Source of the DNA: Acanthornis magna
Taxonomy: Eukaryota > Chordata > Aves > Passeriformes > Acanthizidae
Reading direction: 5' to 3'
Assembly (NCBI GenBank): GCA_036785705.1
Contig: JAWUZG010000158.1
Span: 682,001 to 746,000 of the forward strand
DNA: 64,000 bases
In this document: positions 10,601-20,758 of the stretch, piece by piece
Position numbering within the stretch: the first letter of the stretch is position 1
Layout: the number at the start of each line of letters is the position of its first letter
The notes under the pieces: model-generated
Told to the model about the DNA's origin: nothing
Databases searched by the model: none
The model's input: the letters and a program-made list of their open reading frames with translations, nothing else
Made by a program: the position numbers and the translations under genes

Positions 10601-13600
10601 CCATGGAGGGACCCCAGCAGGACTGCTCAGTACCCAAGTCCCCTGAGCCCGCTCGGGATAATTCAGCAGTGCTGTGCCTGTCTGCTGCAGGCTGTGCCCA
10701 CACTGCCAAGCAGCAGAGATGGCAGCTCAAGCCTCAGCAGGGCTCAGGCCCAGGGGCACAGCAATTACCTCCTGTGACTGTGCCTGGCATGGCCTCCCTT
10801 CCTTCAGCAGAGGCTGCCAATGAGCCACTGCTTCCTCTGGGAAACACTGCCTTCAGCACAGCCTCTCCATCCATCTCTGGAGAAAGGAAGAGGCACAGCT
10901 GGATCAGATGGAGCTACTCCCCATCAGGGAGTTGGCCTCTTCTGGAGGCAAAACTTCAGAGACAGCAAAATGATCAGGAAAAAACCCCAGGCTCTTGGGG
11001 CTGGAGCACGGCCCTCCCTCCTCCAAAGAGCTGCCATTCCTGATCTACCCAGACACAGGGATCTTGCAGGGGATCTGAGGGTCTGCATGGCCCATGGTGC
11101 AGTTTGGGCACCCTATCAGCTGATGCCCAATGCCTTCCTGCAGAGGCTGGGGAGAAGCTGCAGCCAGGCCAGGCTGGAAACAGCCCTGCAGGGCATGAAA
11201 GCAGCAGTGGGACAGCAAGGCTGCAATGGATCCCTTCCCCCTGTGCTGGGTGCAGTGTGTCCAGATGTGCAGCAAAAGGCCCTGGCTGCTGAGTCTCAGG
11301 AGAAGGCTGAGGGAAATGCACCCACCTTGTCCTCCCTGCAGCATTTCCTTCAGCATTTGCCTCATGACTTGGAATGGCTGCAGGGGCTTCTTGTCTCCTG
11401 TAGCTTCTTTCTTTCCTGTTGGAGGACCTTAGAGCAAAGCAGTTCCATTTCCCAGGAATGGATCACACCAAAGCAGTGCTCAGCCTGTGGGCTCAGCAGG
11501 GACACACTACTCACCCCTGCGACGGGAGCTGGGCTTGGGCACAGCATCCACCCCAGGAGCTGGAAAAGTCCTCCCTGCAGACACACCTGTAACTCAACAG
11601 CCAGAGAAGCTTCTGTCATCTCTGCTGATCTGCATGGGCAGCACTGAGCCGCAGAAACGGTGAGGGGATCCCTCAGGGCGAGGGCACACACGTGCAGGGC
11701 TCTGTCCTGGCACCTGCAGCGATGCCCCGCTGGCCAACTTTGGGCTCTGAGCTGGCAGCTCCCCCAGGGAGAAAGGTCTTGACATACCCTCACCATCTCC
11801 CATTGCCTCAGTCCTGGACACGGGTCGGGAAGCTTCTTCACCTTCACGAACAGGCTCAGCTGAAAAGAAAGGCAGGACAGAACAGCTCATGTGACACTGT
11901 TCAGGATTCTCCTTCAGGCTGGAGTGGCAGTGAGGGCAACTCAGCAATGGGATCCCTCCTTGGCACTCCCTCTCCTCTGCCTTCCACTCAGGAGCATGGG
12001 CAGAGGCACCCTGTGCCTGCAGTGGCCCCACACTGGGGATGGAAGGAGCCTCTTGCAGGGCAGGCAGGGGAGAAAGGACTCCCGGGAGCTGCCAGCAGCT
12101 CTAAACTCAGTCCCTGCCAGGGCCAGGCCTTGGCAGCGGCAGCAGGAACTCCTCAGGCTCCCTGGGGCTGGCAAAGGAGCCGAGCAAGGCACAGAGCCCC
12201 GGGGCACATCCCTGGGCCTGGCCACTTCCCTCTCTGCTCTGCTCCGTGGCTGCACAGAGCACATGGAAGGAGCAACTGGCATTTCACATGAGAGGAAGAC
12301 TGGCAGCTAAATGCTCCTTGCTCCCACTGACAGTGATCTTGTGGGATCACTGTAGGCTCGAGAAGGGAGCAGACCAAGATTTCCATAACCCTTCAACCCT
12401 GACATGACCTCTGGCAAAGTGGCACATGAATGATCTCTTGCCACATTGACACAGATTATTATCTCAGTAAAGAGGGACATTAAGAACTTGCCTCCAGCAT
12501 GCTCCAAGGACTTCAAATGGTTATGAGCCAGGGCTTTCAGATAATTCCTGTCACGATTCCAATCTAGAAGTGAGCACAGATCAGAACCGTTTCCATGGTG
12601 TGCTGCGATCCCCTTCTGCCTTAGGGAACTGGGCACTGCAAGGGGGTCAGGTAAGGCTGTGGGAGCCAAGATGTCAATGGACATGGCCAAAGCTGCAGAG
12701 GGGCCTGGGGAGCTCTGCGATGGCCCCTGTCCATTGTCCACCCTCTTTGCAGATCCTGTGACACATCCCTGGAGAGGAAACTGGACCAGCCCAGGGCCCC
12801 TCAGGGCTCTCTCACTCCTACTGAGGAAACGCCCTCTAAAGCCCTGGGGAAAACTGCAGCAGGCAGTGCCACAACTATCCCTCCATCCTTCCTCTGGATT
12901 AGCTCCCACAGCCCAAGGGAACACAGTCAGCTCCTCTCAGGACACAGTGCCACCCCTGCCCAGTGTGGGAGCCAGCCATGGCTCTGGCCCTGGGCTCACC
13001 CCAGGGATCCTGCTCGGGGCTGCTCCTGTGCCTTGGGCCTCTGGGCACTCAGGGCCAGCTCCAGGAGGCAGCTGCAGCAGGAGCAACGTTGGTGCATGAG
13101 TCCCGTTTCCCATGGGCTGTGGAATGTGCTCCAGAGGCCGCGAAGCCATGGCACCTCCAGCTTTGGCTGCTGCGGGGCCATGCAAGGGCAGGCCCTGGGG
13201 GAAGAGCTGCTGCCACACAGATACACCAAGGGCTGAGCCTGGCACAGCAATTACCTCCTGTGCCTGTGCCTGGCTGCACCTCCCTTCCTTCCGGAAATGC
13301 TGCCTTCCACAGAGCCTCTCTGTCCATCTCTGGAGAAAGGAAGAGGCACAGCTGGATCAGATGGACCATTACCCATCAGGGACGTGACCTCTTCAGGAGG
13401 CAATACTTGTCAAAGACATGAGTAAGGATCAGGAAAACACCCAGGCTCTTGGGGCTGGGCCAGGGCCCGCTCTTCTCCAAGCAGCCACCCCTCCTGATCT
13501 ACCCAGAGACTGGGAAATTGCAGGGCATCTCAGGGTCTGCATGGCCCATGCTGCAGTTTGGGCACCCTGTCAGCTGATGCCCAATGCCTTCCTGCAGAGG

Positions 13601-16600
13601 CTGCGGAGAAGCTGCAGCCAGACCAGGCTGGGAAACAGCCCTGCAGGGCATGAAAGCAGCAGTGGGGCAGTGAGGCTGCAATGGGTTAGGGTTAGGCACA
13701 GCATGTCCAGATGTGCAGCTAAAGGCCCTGGCTGCTGGGTCTCAGGAGAAGGCTGAGGGAAATGCACCCACCACGCCCCCTCTGCAGTTCCGTGACGATT
13801 TCTTTCAGGATGTTGTTTGTCTCATGCAATTCCTTCTCTCCTGTAGGTTTGTTCTTCCCTTGTGGAGGACCTTAACAAATGTATTTCCATTTTCACAGGA
13901 ATGGATCACACCAAAGCAGTGCTCAGCCTGTGGGCTCAGCAGGGACACACTACTCACCCCGGTGACGAGAGCTGGGCTTGGGTGCAGCAACCAGCCCAGG
14001 AGCTGGGAAAGTCCTCCCTGCAGACACACCTGTAACTCAACAGCCAGAGAAGCTTCTGGCACCTGGTTCTAGCCAGGTTGTCAATGATTACTCCTTGGTG
14101 GGACATTGACAACACACCTGCAGGAGGCTCCAGGGGCTTCAAAACTTTATGCAGCCAAGTTAATGGAGAATCCTTCACAGTAACCTCATCTAGAAAGAAG
14201 CACAGATCGGAACCGTTTCCATGGTGTGCTGGGATCCCCTTCTGCCTTAGGGAACTGGGCACTGCAAGGGGGTCAGGTAAGGCTGTGGGAGCCAAGATAT
14301 CAATGGACATGGCCAAAGCTGCAGAGGAGCCTGGGGAGCTCTGGGATGGCTCCTGTCCATTCTCTACCCTCTTTGCAGGCCCTGTGACACATCCCTGGAG
14401 AGGAATCTGGACCAGCCCAGGGACCCTCGGGGCTATCTCACTCCCACAGAAGAAAAAGCCCTGGGGAAAAATTGCAGCAGGCAGTGCCACAACTATCCCT
14501 CGCTCCCTTACTCCCTCCCTCCTCTGGGACAGCTCCCAGAGCCCAAGGACAGAGTCAGGCCCTCTCACGACACACTGCAGCCTTGCTGTCCCCCTCTGTG
14601 ATTCCCCACCATGGGCACCCCTTGCAGTCACTCCCAGGTTTCAGGATGTGTCTCCCATGGAGGGACCCCAGCAGGACTGCTCAGTACCCAAGTCCCCTGA
14701 GCCCGCTCGGGATAATTCAGCAGTGCTGTGCCTGTCTGCTGCAGGCTGTGCCTGCACTGCCAAGCAGCAGAGATGGCAGCTCAAGCCTCAGCAGGGCTCA
14801 GGCCCAGGGGCACAGCAATTACCTCCTGTGACTGTGCCTGGCATGGCCTCCCTTCCTTCAGCAGAGGCTGCCAATGAGCCACTGCTTCCTCCGGGAAACG
14901 CCGCCTTCAGCACAGCCTCTCCATCCATCTCTGGAGAAAGGAAGAGGCACAGCTGGATCAGATGGCGCTGCTCCCCATCAGGGAGTTGGCCTCTTCTGGA
15001 GGCAAAACTTCAGAGACAGCAAAATGATCAGGAAAAAACCCCAGGCTCTTGGGGCTGGAGCACGGCCCTCCCTCCTCTAAAGAGCCACCATTCCTGATCT
15101 ACCCAGACACCGGGATATTGCAGGGGATCTCAGGGTCTGCATGGCCCATGCTGCAGTTTGGGCACCCTATCAGCTGATGCCAAATGCCTTCCTGCAGAGG
15201 CTGGGGAGGAGCTGCAGCCAGGCCAGCTGGGAAACAGCCCTGCAGGGCATGAAAGCAGCAGTGGGACAGCAAGGCTGCAATGGATCCCTTCCCCCTGTGC
15301 CGGGCACAGCATGTCCAGATGTGCAGCAAAAGGCCCTGGCTGCTGAGTCTCAGGAGAAGGCTGAGGGAAATGCACCCACCTTGTCCTCTCTGCAGCATTT
15401 CCTTCAGCATCTGCCCCATGACTTTGGATGGCTCCAGGGGCTTCTTGTCTCCTGTAGCTTCTTTCTTTCCTGTTGGAGGACCTTAGAGCAAAGCAGTTCC
15501 ATTTCCCAGGAATGGATCACACCAAAGCAGTGCTCAGCCTGTGGGCTCAGCAGGGACACACTACTCACCCCTGCGACGGGAGCTGGGCTTGGGCACAGCA
15601 TCCACCCCAGGAGCTGGAAAAGTCCTCCTTGCAGACACACCTGTAACTCAACAGCCAGAGAAGCTTCTGTCATCTCTGCTGATCTGCATGGGCAGCATTG
15701 AGCCACTAAAACGGTTAGGGGATCCCACAGGGCGAGGGCACACACGAGCAGAGCTCTGTCCTGGCACCTGCAGCAATGCCCCGCTGGCCAACTTTGGGCT
15801 CTGAGCTGGCAGCTCCCCCAGGGAGAAAGGCCTTGACATACCCTCACCATCTCCCATTGCCTCAGTCCTGGACACGAGTCGGGAAGCTTCTTCACCTTCA
15901 CGAACAGGCTCAGCTGGAAAGAAAGGCAGGACAGAACAGCTCATGTGACACTGTTCAGGATTCTCCTTCAGGCTGGAGTGGCAGTGAGGGCAACTCAGCA
16001 ATGGGATCCCTCCTTGGCACTCTCTCTCCTCTGCCTTCCACTCAGGAGCATGGGCAGAGGCACCCTGTGCCTGCAGTGGCCCCACACTGGGGATGGAAGG
16101 AGCCTCTTGCAGGGCAGGCAGGGGAGAAAGGACTCCCGGGAGCTGCCAGCAGCTCTAAACTCAGTCCCAGCCAGGGCCAGGCCTTGGCAGCGGCAGCAGG
16201 AACTCCTCAGGCTCCCTGGGGCTGGCAAAGGAGCCGAGCAAGGCACAGAGCCCCGGGGCACATCCCTGGGCCCGGCCCCTTCCCTCTCTGCTCTGCTCCG
16301 TGGCTGCACAGAGCACACGGAAGGAGCAACTGGCATTTCACACAAGAAAAACATTGACAGCTAAATGCTCCTTGCTCCCACTGACAGTGATCCTGTGGGA
16401 TCACTGAGGGCTCGAGAAGGGAACAGGGCAGGATTTCCAGAATCCTTCAACAATGAGATGATCTTAAGGGGAAGGTCACATGAGTGACCTTGCTACATTA
16501 ACACTGATTATTCTGTCCGGAAAGGGACATTGCGAACTTGCCTCCAGCAAACTCCAAGAACTTCAAATCATCACTCCCCAGGACTTCCAGAAAATCCATG

Positions 16601-19508
16601 TCATGTTGCCAGTCTAGAAGGGAGCACAGATCAGAACCATTCCCATGGTGTGCTGGGATCCCCTTCTGCCTTAGGGAACTGGGCACTGCAAGGGGGTCAG
16701 GTAAGGCTGTGGGAGCCAAGATGTCAATGGACATGGCCAAAGCTGCAGAGGAGCCTGGGGAGCTCTGGGATGGCTCCTGTCCATTCTCTACCCTCTTTGC
16801 AGGCCCTGTGACACATCCCTGGAGAGGAATCTGGACCAGTCCAGGGACCCTCGGGGCTATCTCACTCCCACAGAAGAAAAAGCCCTGGGGAAAAATTGCA
16901 GCAGGCAGTGGCACAACTATCCTGCCCTCCCTTACTCCGTCCCATCTCTGGGACAGCTCCCAGAGCCCAAGGACAGAGTCAGGCCCTCTCACGACACACT
17001 GCAGCCTTGCTGTCCCCCTCTGTGATTCCCCACCATGGGCACCCCTTGCAGTCACTCCCAGGTTTCAGGATGTGTCTCCCATGGAGGGACCCCAGCAGGA
17101 CTGCTCAGTACCCAAGTCCCCTGAGCCTGCTCGGGATAATTCAGCTGTGCTTGACTGTCTGCTGCAGGCTGTGCCCGCACTGCCAAGCAGCAGAGATGGC
17201 AGCTCAGGCCTCAGCAGGGCTCAGGCCCAGGGGCACAGCAATTACCTCCTGTGACTGTGCCTGGCATGGCCTCCCTTCCTTCAGCAGAGGCTGCCAATGA
17301 GCCACTGCTTCCTCTAGGAAACGCTGCCTTCAGCACAGCCTCTCTATCCATCTCTGGAGAAAGGAAGAGGCACAGCTGGATCAGATGGCGCTGCTCCCCA
17401 TCAGGGAGTTGGCCTCTTCTGGAGGCAAAACTTCAGAGACAGCAAAATGATCAGGAAAAAACCCCAGGCTCTTGGGGCTGGAGCACGGCCCTCCCTCCTC
17501 CAAAGAGCCGCCATTCCTGATCTACCCAGACACCGGGATATTGCAGGGGATCTCAGGGTCTGCATGGCCCATGCTGCAGTTTGGGCACCCTGTCAGCTGA
17601 TGCCCAATGCCTTCCTGCAGAGGCTGGGGAGAAGCTGCAGCCAGGCCAGGCTGAAAACAGCCCAGCAGGGCATGAAAGCAGGAGTGGGACAACGAAGCTG
17701 TGATGGATCCCTTTCCCCTGTGCTGGGGATAGTGTGTCCAGATGTGCAGCAAAAGGCCCTGGCTGCTGAGTCTCAGGAGAAGGCTGAGGGAAATGCACCC
17801 ACCTTGTCCTCCCTGCAGCATTTCCTTCAGCATTTGCCCCATGACTTGGAATGGCTCCAGGGGCTTCTTGTCTCCTGTAGCTTCTTTCTTTCCTGTTGGA
17901 GGACCTTAGAGCAAAGCAGTTCCATTTCCCAGGAATGGATCACACCAAAGCAGTGCTCAGCCTGTGGGCTCAGCAGGGACACACTACTCACCCCTGCGAC
18001 GGGAGCTGGGCTTGGGCACAGCATCCACCCCAGGAGCTGGAAAAGTCCTCCTTGCAGACACACCTGTAATTCAACAGCCAGAGAAGCTTCTGTCATCTCT
18101 GCTGATCTGCATGGGCAGCATTGAGCCACTAAAACGGTTAGGGGATCCCACAGGGCGAGGGCACACACGTGCAGAGCTCTGTCCTGGCACCTGCAGCGAT
18201 GCCCCGCTGGCCAACTTTGGGCTCTGAGCTGGCAGCTCCCCCAGGGAGAAAGGCCTTGACATACCCTCACCATCTCCCATTGCCTCAGTCCTGGACACGG
18301 GTCGGGAAGCTTCTTCACCTTCACGAACAGGCTCAGCTGGAAAGAAAGGCAGGACAGAACAGCTCATGTGACACTGTTCAGGATTCTCCTTCAGGCTGGA
18401 GTGGCTGTGAGGGCAACTCAGCAATGGGATCCCTCCTTGGCACTCCCTCTCCTCTGCCTTCCACTCAGGAGCATGGGCAGAGGCACCCTGTGCCTGCAGT
18501 GGCCCCACACTGGGGATGGAAGGAGCCTCTTGCAGGGCAGGCAGGGGAGAAAGGACTCCCGGGAGCTGCCAGCAGCTCTAAACTCAGTCCCAGCCAGGGC
18601 CAGGCCTTGGCAGCGGCAGCAGGAACTCCTCAGGCTCCCTGGGGCTGGCAAAGGAGCCGAGCAAGGCACAGAGCCCCGGGGCACATCCCTGGGCCCGGCC
18701 CCTTCCCTCTCTGTTCTGCTCCATGGCTGCACAGAGCACACGGAAGGAGCAACTGGCATTTCACACAAGAAAAACATTGACAGCTAAATGCTCCTTGCTC
18801 CCACTGACAGCGATCCTGTGGGATCACTGAGGGCTCGAGAAGGGAGCAGGGCAGGATTTCCAGAATCCTTCAACAATGAGATGATCTTAAGGGGAAGGTC
18901 ACATGAGTGACCTTGCTACATTAACACTCTTGCTACATTAACACTGATTATTCTGTCCGGAAAGGGACATTGCGAACTTGCCTCCAGCAAACTCCAAGAA
19001 CTTCAAATCATCACTCCCCAGGACTTCCAGAAAATCCATGTCATGTTGCCAGTCTAGAAGGGAGCACAGATCAGAACCATTCCCATGGTGTGCTGGGATC
19101 CCCTTCTGCCTTAGGGAACTGGGCACTGCAAGGGGGTCGGGTAAGGCTGTGGGAGCCAAGATATCAATGGACATGGCCAAAGCTGCAGAGGGGCCTGGGG
19201 AATTCTGGACTGGCTCCTGGCCATTGTCCACCCTCTTTGCAGGCCCTGTGACACATCCCTGGAGAGGAATCTGGACCAGCCCAGGGACCCACAGGGCTCT
19301 CTCACTCCCACAGAGGAAACCCTCACTAATGCCTGGGGAAAAGCATCTCCAACGCTTCCCAGGGAGAAGGGGCCACTGTCCCAGGAAAGGGGAGCCAGGC
19401 CGCCGGCTCACCTGCTCCTGGCGCTGGCACCGGAGCGGCCTGGGCAGCCCTGGCAGGCAGGGCCACTGCCAGGAGGAGCAGGAGCCAAAGGCGCAGAGCA
19501 AGGGCCAT
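7500..19508 (-). CDS. Gene 2: modular mini-exon type I membrane protein, five modules, about 734 aa
   Basis: Twenty-five predicted exons give 2,205 coding bases (735 codons with stop). Transcript order: signal peptide 19412-19508; five modules (listed separately); transmembrane exon 8198-8363; tail exon 7500-7665 ending in TGA. The ectodomain is cysteine-free. Helix-prone D and K segments, such as MDFLEVLGSDDLKFLEF and MGQMLKEMLQ, are separated by Gly/Pro/Arg/Ser-rich linkers. No N-glycosylation sequon was seen in the modules; the stalk GTTTR could carry O-glycans. Neighbours are identical in arrangement to the other copies: promoter and CR1 upstream on the minus strand, and a second CR1 beyond the poly(A) site. 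Likely a cell-surface protein. The family is not recognised, so no ligand or pathway is assigned. A non-coding decayed array is the main alternative, but the symmetric phases and open frames in every copy argue against it. Confidence 0.6.
8198..8363 (-). CDS. Stalk and transmembrane exon, gene 2
   Basis: A strong acceptor (CTCCTGCAG) at 8364 and an ACA|GTGAGT donor at 8197 bound 166 bp that enter in phase 1 and leave in phase 2. It encodes a Thr/Gly stalk (GAAGTTTRVPNAQKGTG), then a hydrophobic span LMAIIAGLLCLELLFIFCC continuing VGVWYCW, then KRK as a stop-transfer signal. The span contains a Glu and the region has six cysteines, which suggests palmitoylation or a polar helix contact. Topology is inferred as type I. 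Confidence 0.75.
8999..10115 (-). repeat. Gene 2 module 5, short (exons D-A-M)
   Basis: Exons: D 10044-10115, A 9419-9484, M 8999-9106. No V or K exon is present between 9107 and 9418. D encodes DWNRDMDYLEALLDDGLKIL with a canonical GTAAGT donor. M reads VMDQMAVQKEVFPRGSSGS, with an unusual AAG acceptor. It is the membrane-proximal module. Confidence 0.58.
10431..10460. repeat. (CCCT)n microsatellite, gene 2 module 4-5 intron
   Basis: About seven ccct units. The transcribed strand reads as GGGA runs with quadruplex-forming potential. Confidence 0.9.
10769..12563 (-). repeat. Gene 2 module 4 (exons D-A-V-K-M)
   Basis: Exons: D 12492-12563 (GC donor), A 11794-11859, V 11515-11586, K 11326-11415, M 10769-10876. 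D encodes DWNRDRNYLKALAHNHLKSL, making it much more basic than the acidic D of module 1. K has Arg in place of Gly (VMRQMLKEML). Confidence 0.6.
13255..14189 (-). repeat. Gene 2 module 3, divergent and lacking exon A (D-V-K-M)
   Basis: Exons: D 14118-14189, V 13958-14029, K 13772-13858 (87 bp), M 13255-13329 (75 bp). D is strongly divergent (DEVTVKDSPLTWLHKVLKPL) and uses a normal GT donor (GCAG|GTGTGT). K contains GEKELHETNNILKEIVTELQ, a heptad-like stretch. M is shortened by 33 bp in frame. The D-V intron is only 88 bp; the A exon and its flanks are absent. Confidence 0.6.
14823..16613 (-). repeat. Gene 2 module 2 (exons D-A-V-K-M)
   Basis: Exons: D 16542-16613 (GC donor), A 15848-15913, V 15569-15640, K 15380-15469, M 14823-14930. 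A carries a Pro-to-Leu change (EEASRLVSRTEA) relative to module 1; M reads EMDGEAVLKAAFPGGSS. Confidence 0.6.
17246..19053 (-). repeat. Gene 2 module 1 (exons D-A-V-K-M)
   Basis: Exons: D 18982-19053 (GC donor 18980-18981), A 18271-18336, V 17992-18063, K 17803-17892, M 17246-17353. Same protein sequence as gene 1 module 1. The K exon has two in-frame acceptors 18 bp apart (at 17892 and 17874). Confidence 0.6.
19412..19508 (-). CDS. Signal-peptide exon, gene 2
   Basis: Identical in sequence to the gene 1 leader exon: basic Arg at residue 6, a Leu-rich core, an ARAAQA cleavage region, and a phase 1 GTGAGC donor at its 3' edge. Intron 1 to the D exon at 19053 is about 360 bp. Confidence 0.8.
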
Positions 19509-19728
19509 GGTGCCTTGCCCTCAGCCAGTCCCGCAGCTCTTGCTGCCACCACTGTCCTGACACCGCTGTCCCAATGTCAGCACCACTGCTGCCGCCGCCG
19601 CTGCTGCTGCAACAGTTGTGGTCAAGGACCGACTGATTGGTCATTGTGGTGCTGTGCAACCACAGGCCACTGTGACCTCTGTGACCTCAGAGCCCTGCTG
19701 TGACCTCAGAGCCCTGCCATGACCTCAT
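19509..19728 (-). promoter_or_regulatory. Promoter of gene 2
   Basis: Same element order as the gene 1 promoter, with the DR3 AGGTCA pair at 19673-19687 and the CCAAT box near 19636-19640. Confidence 0.55.
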
Positions 19729-19948
19729 AGCCTTACTTGTTGCCCCAAAGTGTACCCCCATCTGTGCTAACGAACCACCTTGATTGTAAATCTTTTGCTT
19801 CATCAAAGGGCCATTGCTTAGCAAAGACCTTTGTTTTGCCTGCTGCCATTGCTTGTCAGGCTGTGTCCCTGGAGATGCTCTTGATGGCTTCCCTCTTTTC
19901 CCGGATATCCCCTTTGAGGAGCTCCATGCCCAGACAGTCCTCTGTAAT

Positions 19949-20758
19949 ACACACAATCACAGAATCTGCTGAGTTGGAAGGGACCCTCAAGGACCTTCAA
20001 GTCCAACCCCTGGCCTGCACTGGACCATTCTCAAGAGTCACGCCATGTGCTTGAGAGTATTGTCCAAATGCATCTTGAGCTCTCTCAGCCTTGGTGCTGC
20101 CCTGGGGTGCCTGTTTCAGTGCCCAACCATCCTCTGGATAAAGAATGAACTTTTTTCTAATATCCAACCTAAACCTCCCCTGACACAACTTCAGGCCATT
20201 CCCTATCACTGGTGACCACAGAAAGAGAGCAGTTCCTGCCTCTCCTCTTCCCATCACAAGGACGTTGTGGACCCCAATGAAGTCTCCCCTCAGTCTCCCT
20301 TTCTCCAGACAGAAGACACAAAGTGCTCTCTGCTGCTCCTCACACAGCTTCCCCTTAGGCCCTTCACCATCTTCACTGACCTCCTTTGGACACTCTTCCT
20401 TATTATTGTGGTGACCAAAACTTCAAACAATATTTAAGGTGAGGCTGCCCCAGCACAGGTCAGAGCAGGACAATCCCCTCTATGGCCCGACCGCCCATGC
20501 TGGGCCTGTGCAGCCCAGGACACAGAAGTCCCCCCAGGCCTGCCTGGGCAGTGCTGACTCATATCCAACTTTCCATCCACCAGGATCCCCAGGTCCCTTT
20601 GCACGGTGCTGCTCTACAGCACCTCGTTCCCCAGCCTGTTCGAACACCCAGGGTTGCCCCACCCCAGGTGCAGAATCAGGCACTTCCCCTTGTTCAATTG
20701 CATATGGTTGGTGATTGTGCACTCCTCCAATTTGTCAAAGTCATGCCCTGAGCCCAGG
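19949..20758 (-). mobile_element. CR1 LINE, 5'-truncated 3' end (upstream of gene 2)
   Basis: Same CR1 insertion at the same position relative to the gene 2 promoter, so it predates the gene duplications. Confidence 0.85.

Noticed and set aside
12960..13250. Possible extra exon in the module 3-4 intron (minus strand, open frame with MASRPLEHIPQPMGN)
   Set aside because: The acceptor is plausible, but the only good donor (GGG|GTGAGC) leaves phase 0, which does not join the phase-1 D exon. That donor is also destroyed in the module-5 copy near 8740.
13684..13697. Telomere-like ggttagggttagg in module 3 introns
   Set aside because: Only two TTAGGG units, seen just in this intron type; too short to call an interstitial telomere.
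14387..14413. Possible 27-bp microexon between M and D
   Set aside because: The phase fits, but the donor (GG|GTAGAG or GG|GTGGAC) is weak and varies between copies, and no independent support exists.
14078..15097. 339-codon plus-strand open frame (also at 32595, 39089 and 57615)
   Set aside because: It lies antisense across the predicted D, M and intron sequence. It lacks domain signals, and similar antisense frames differ between modules. GC-rich, stop-poor sequence explains its length.
15099..15166. Possible 48-bp exon between K and M (minus strand, AWAMQTLRSPAIS)
   Set aside because: It fits phase 1-1, but the acceptor has no pyrimidine tract and is mutated to CAC in the module-4 copy of genes 2 and 3.
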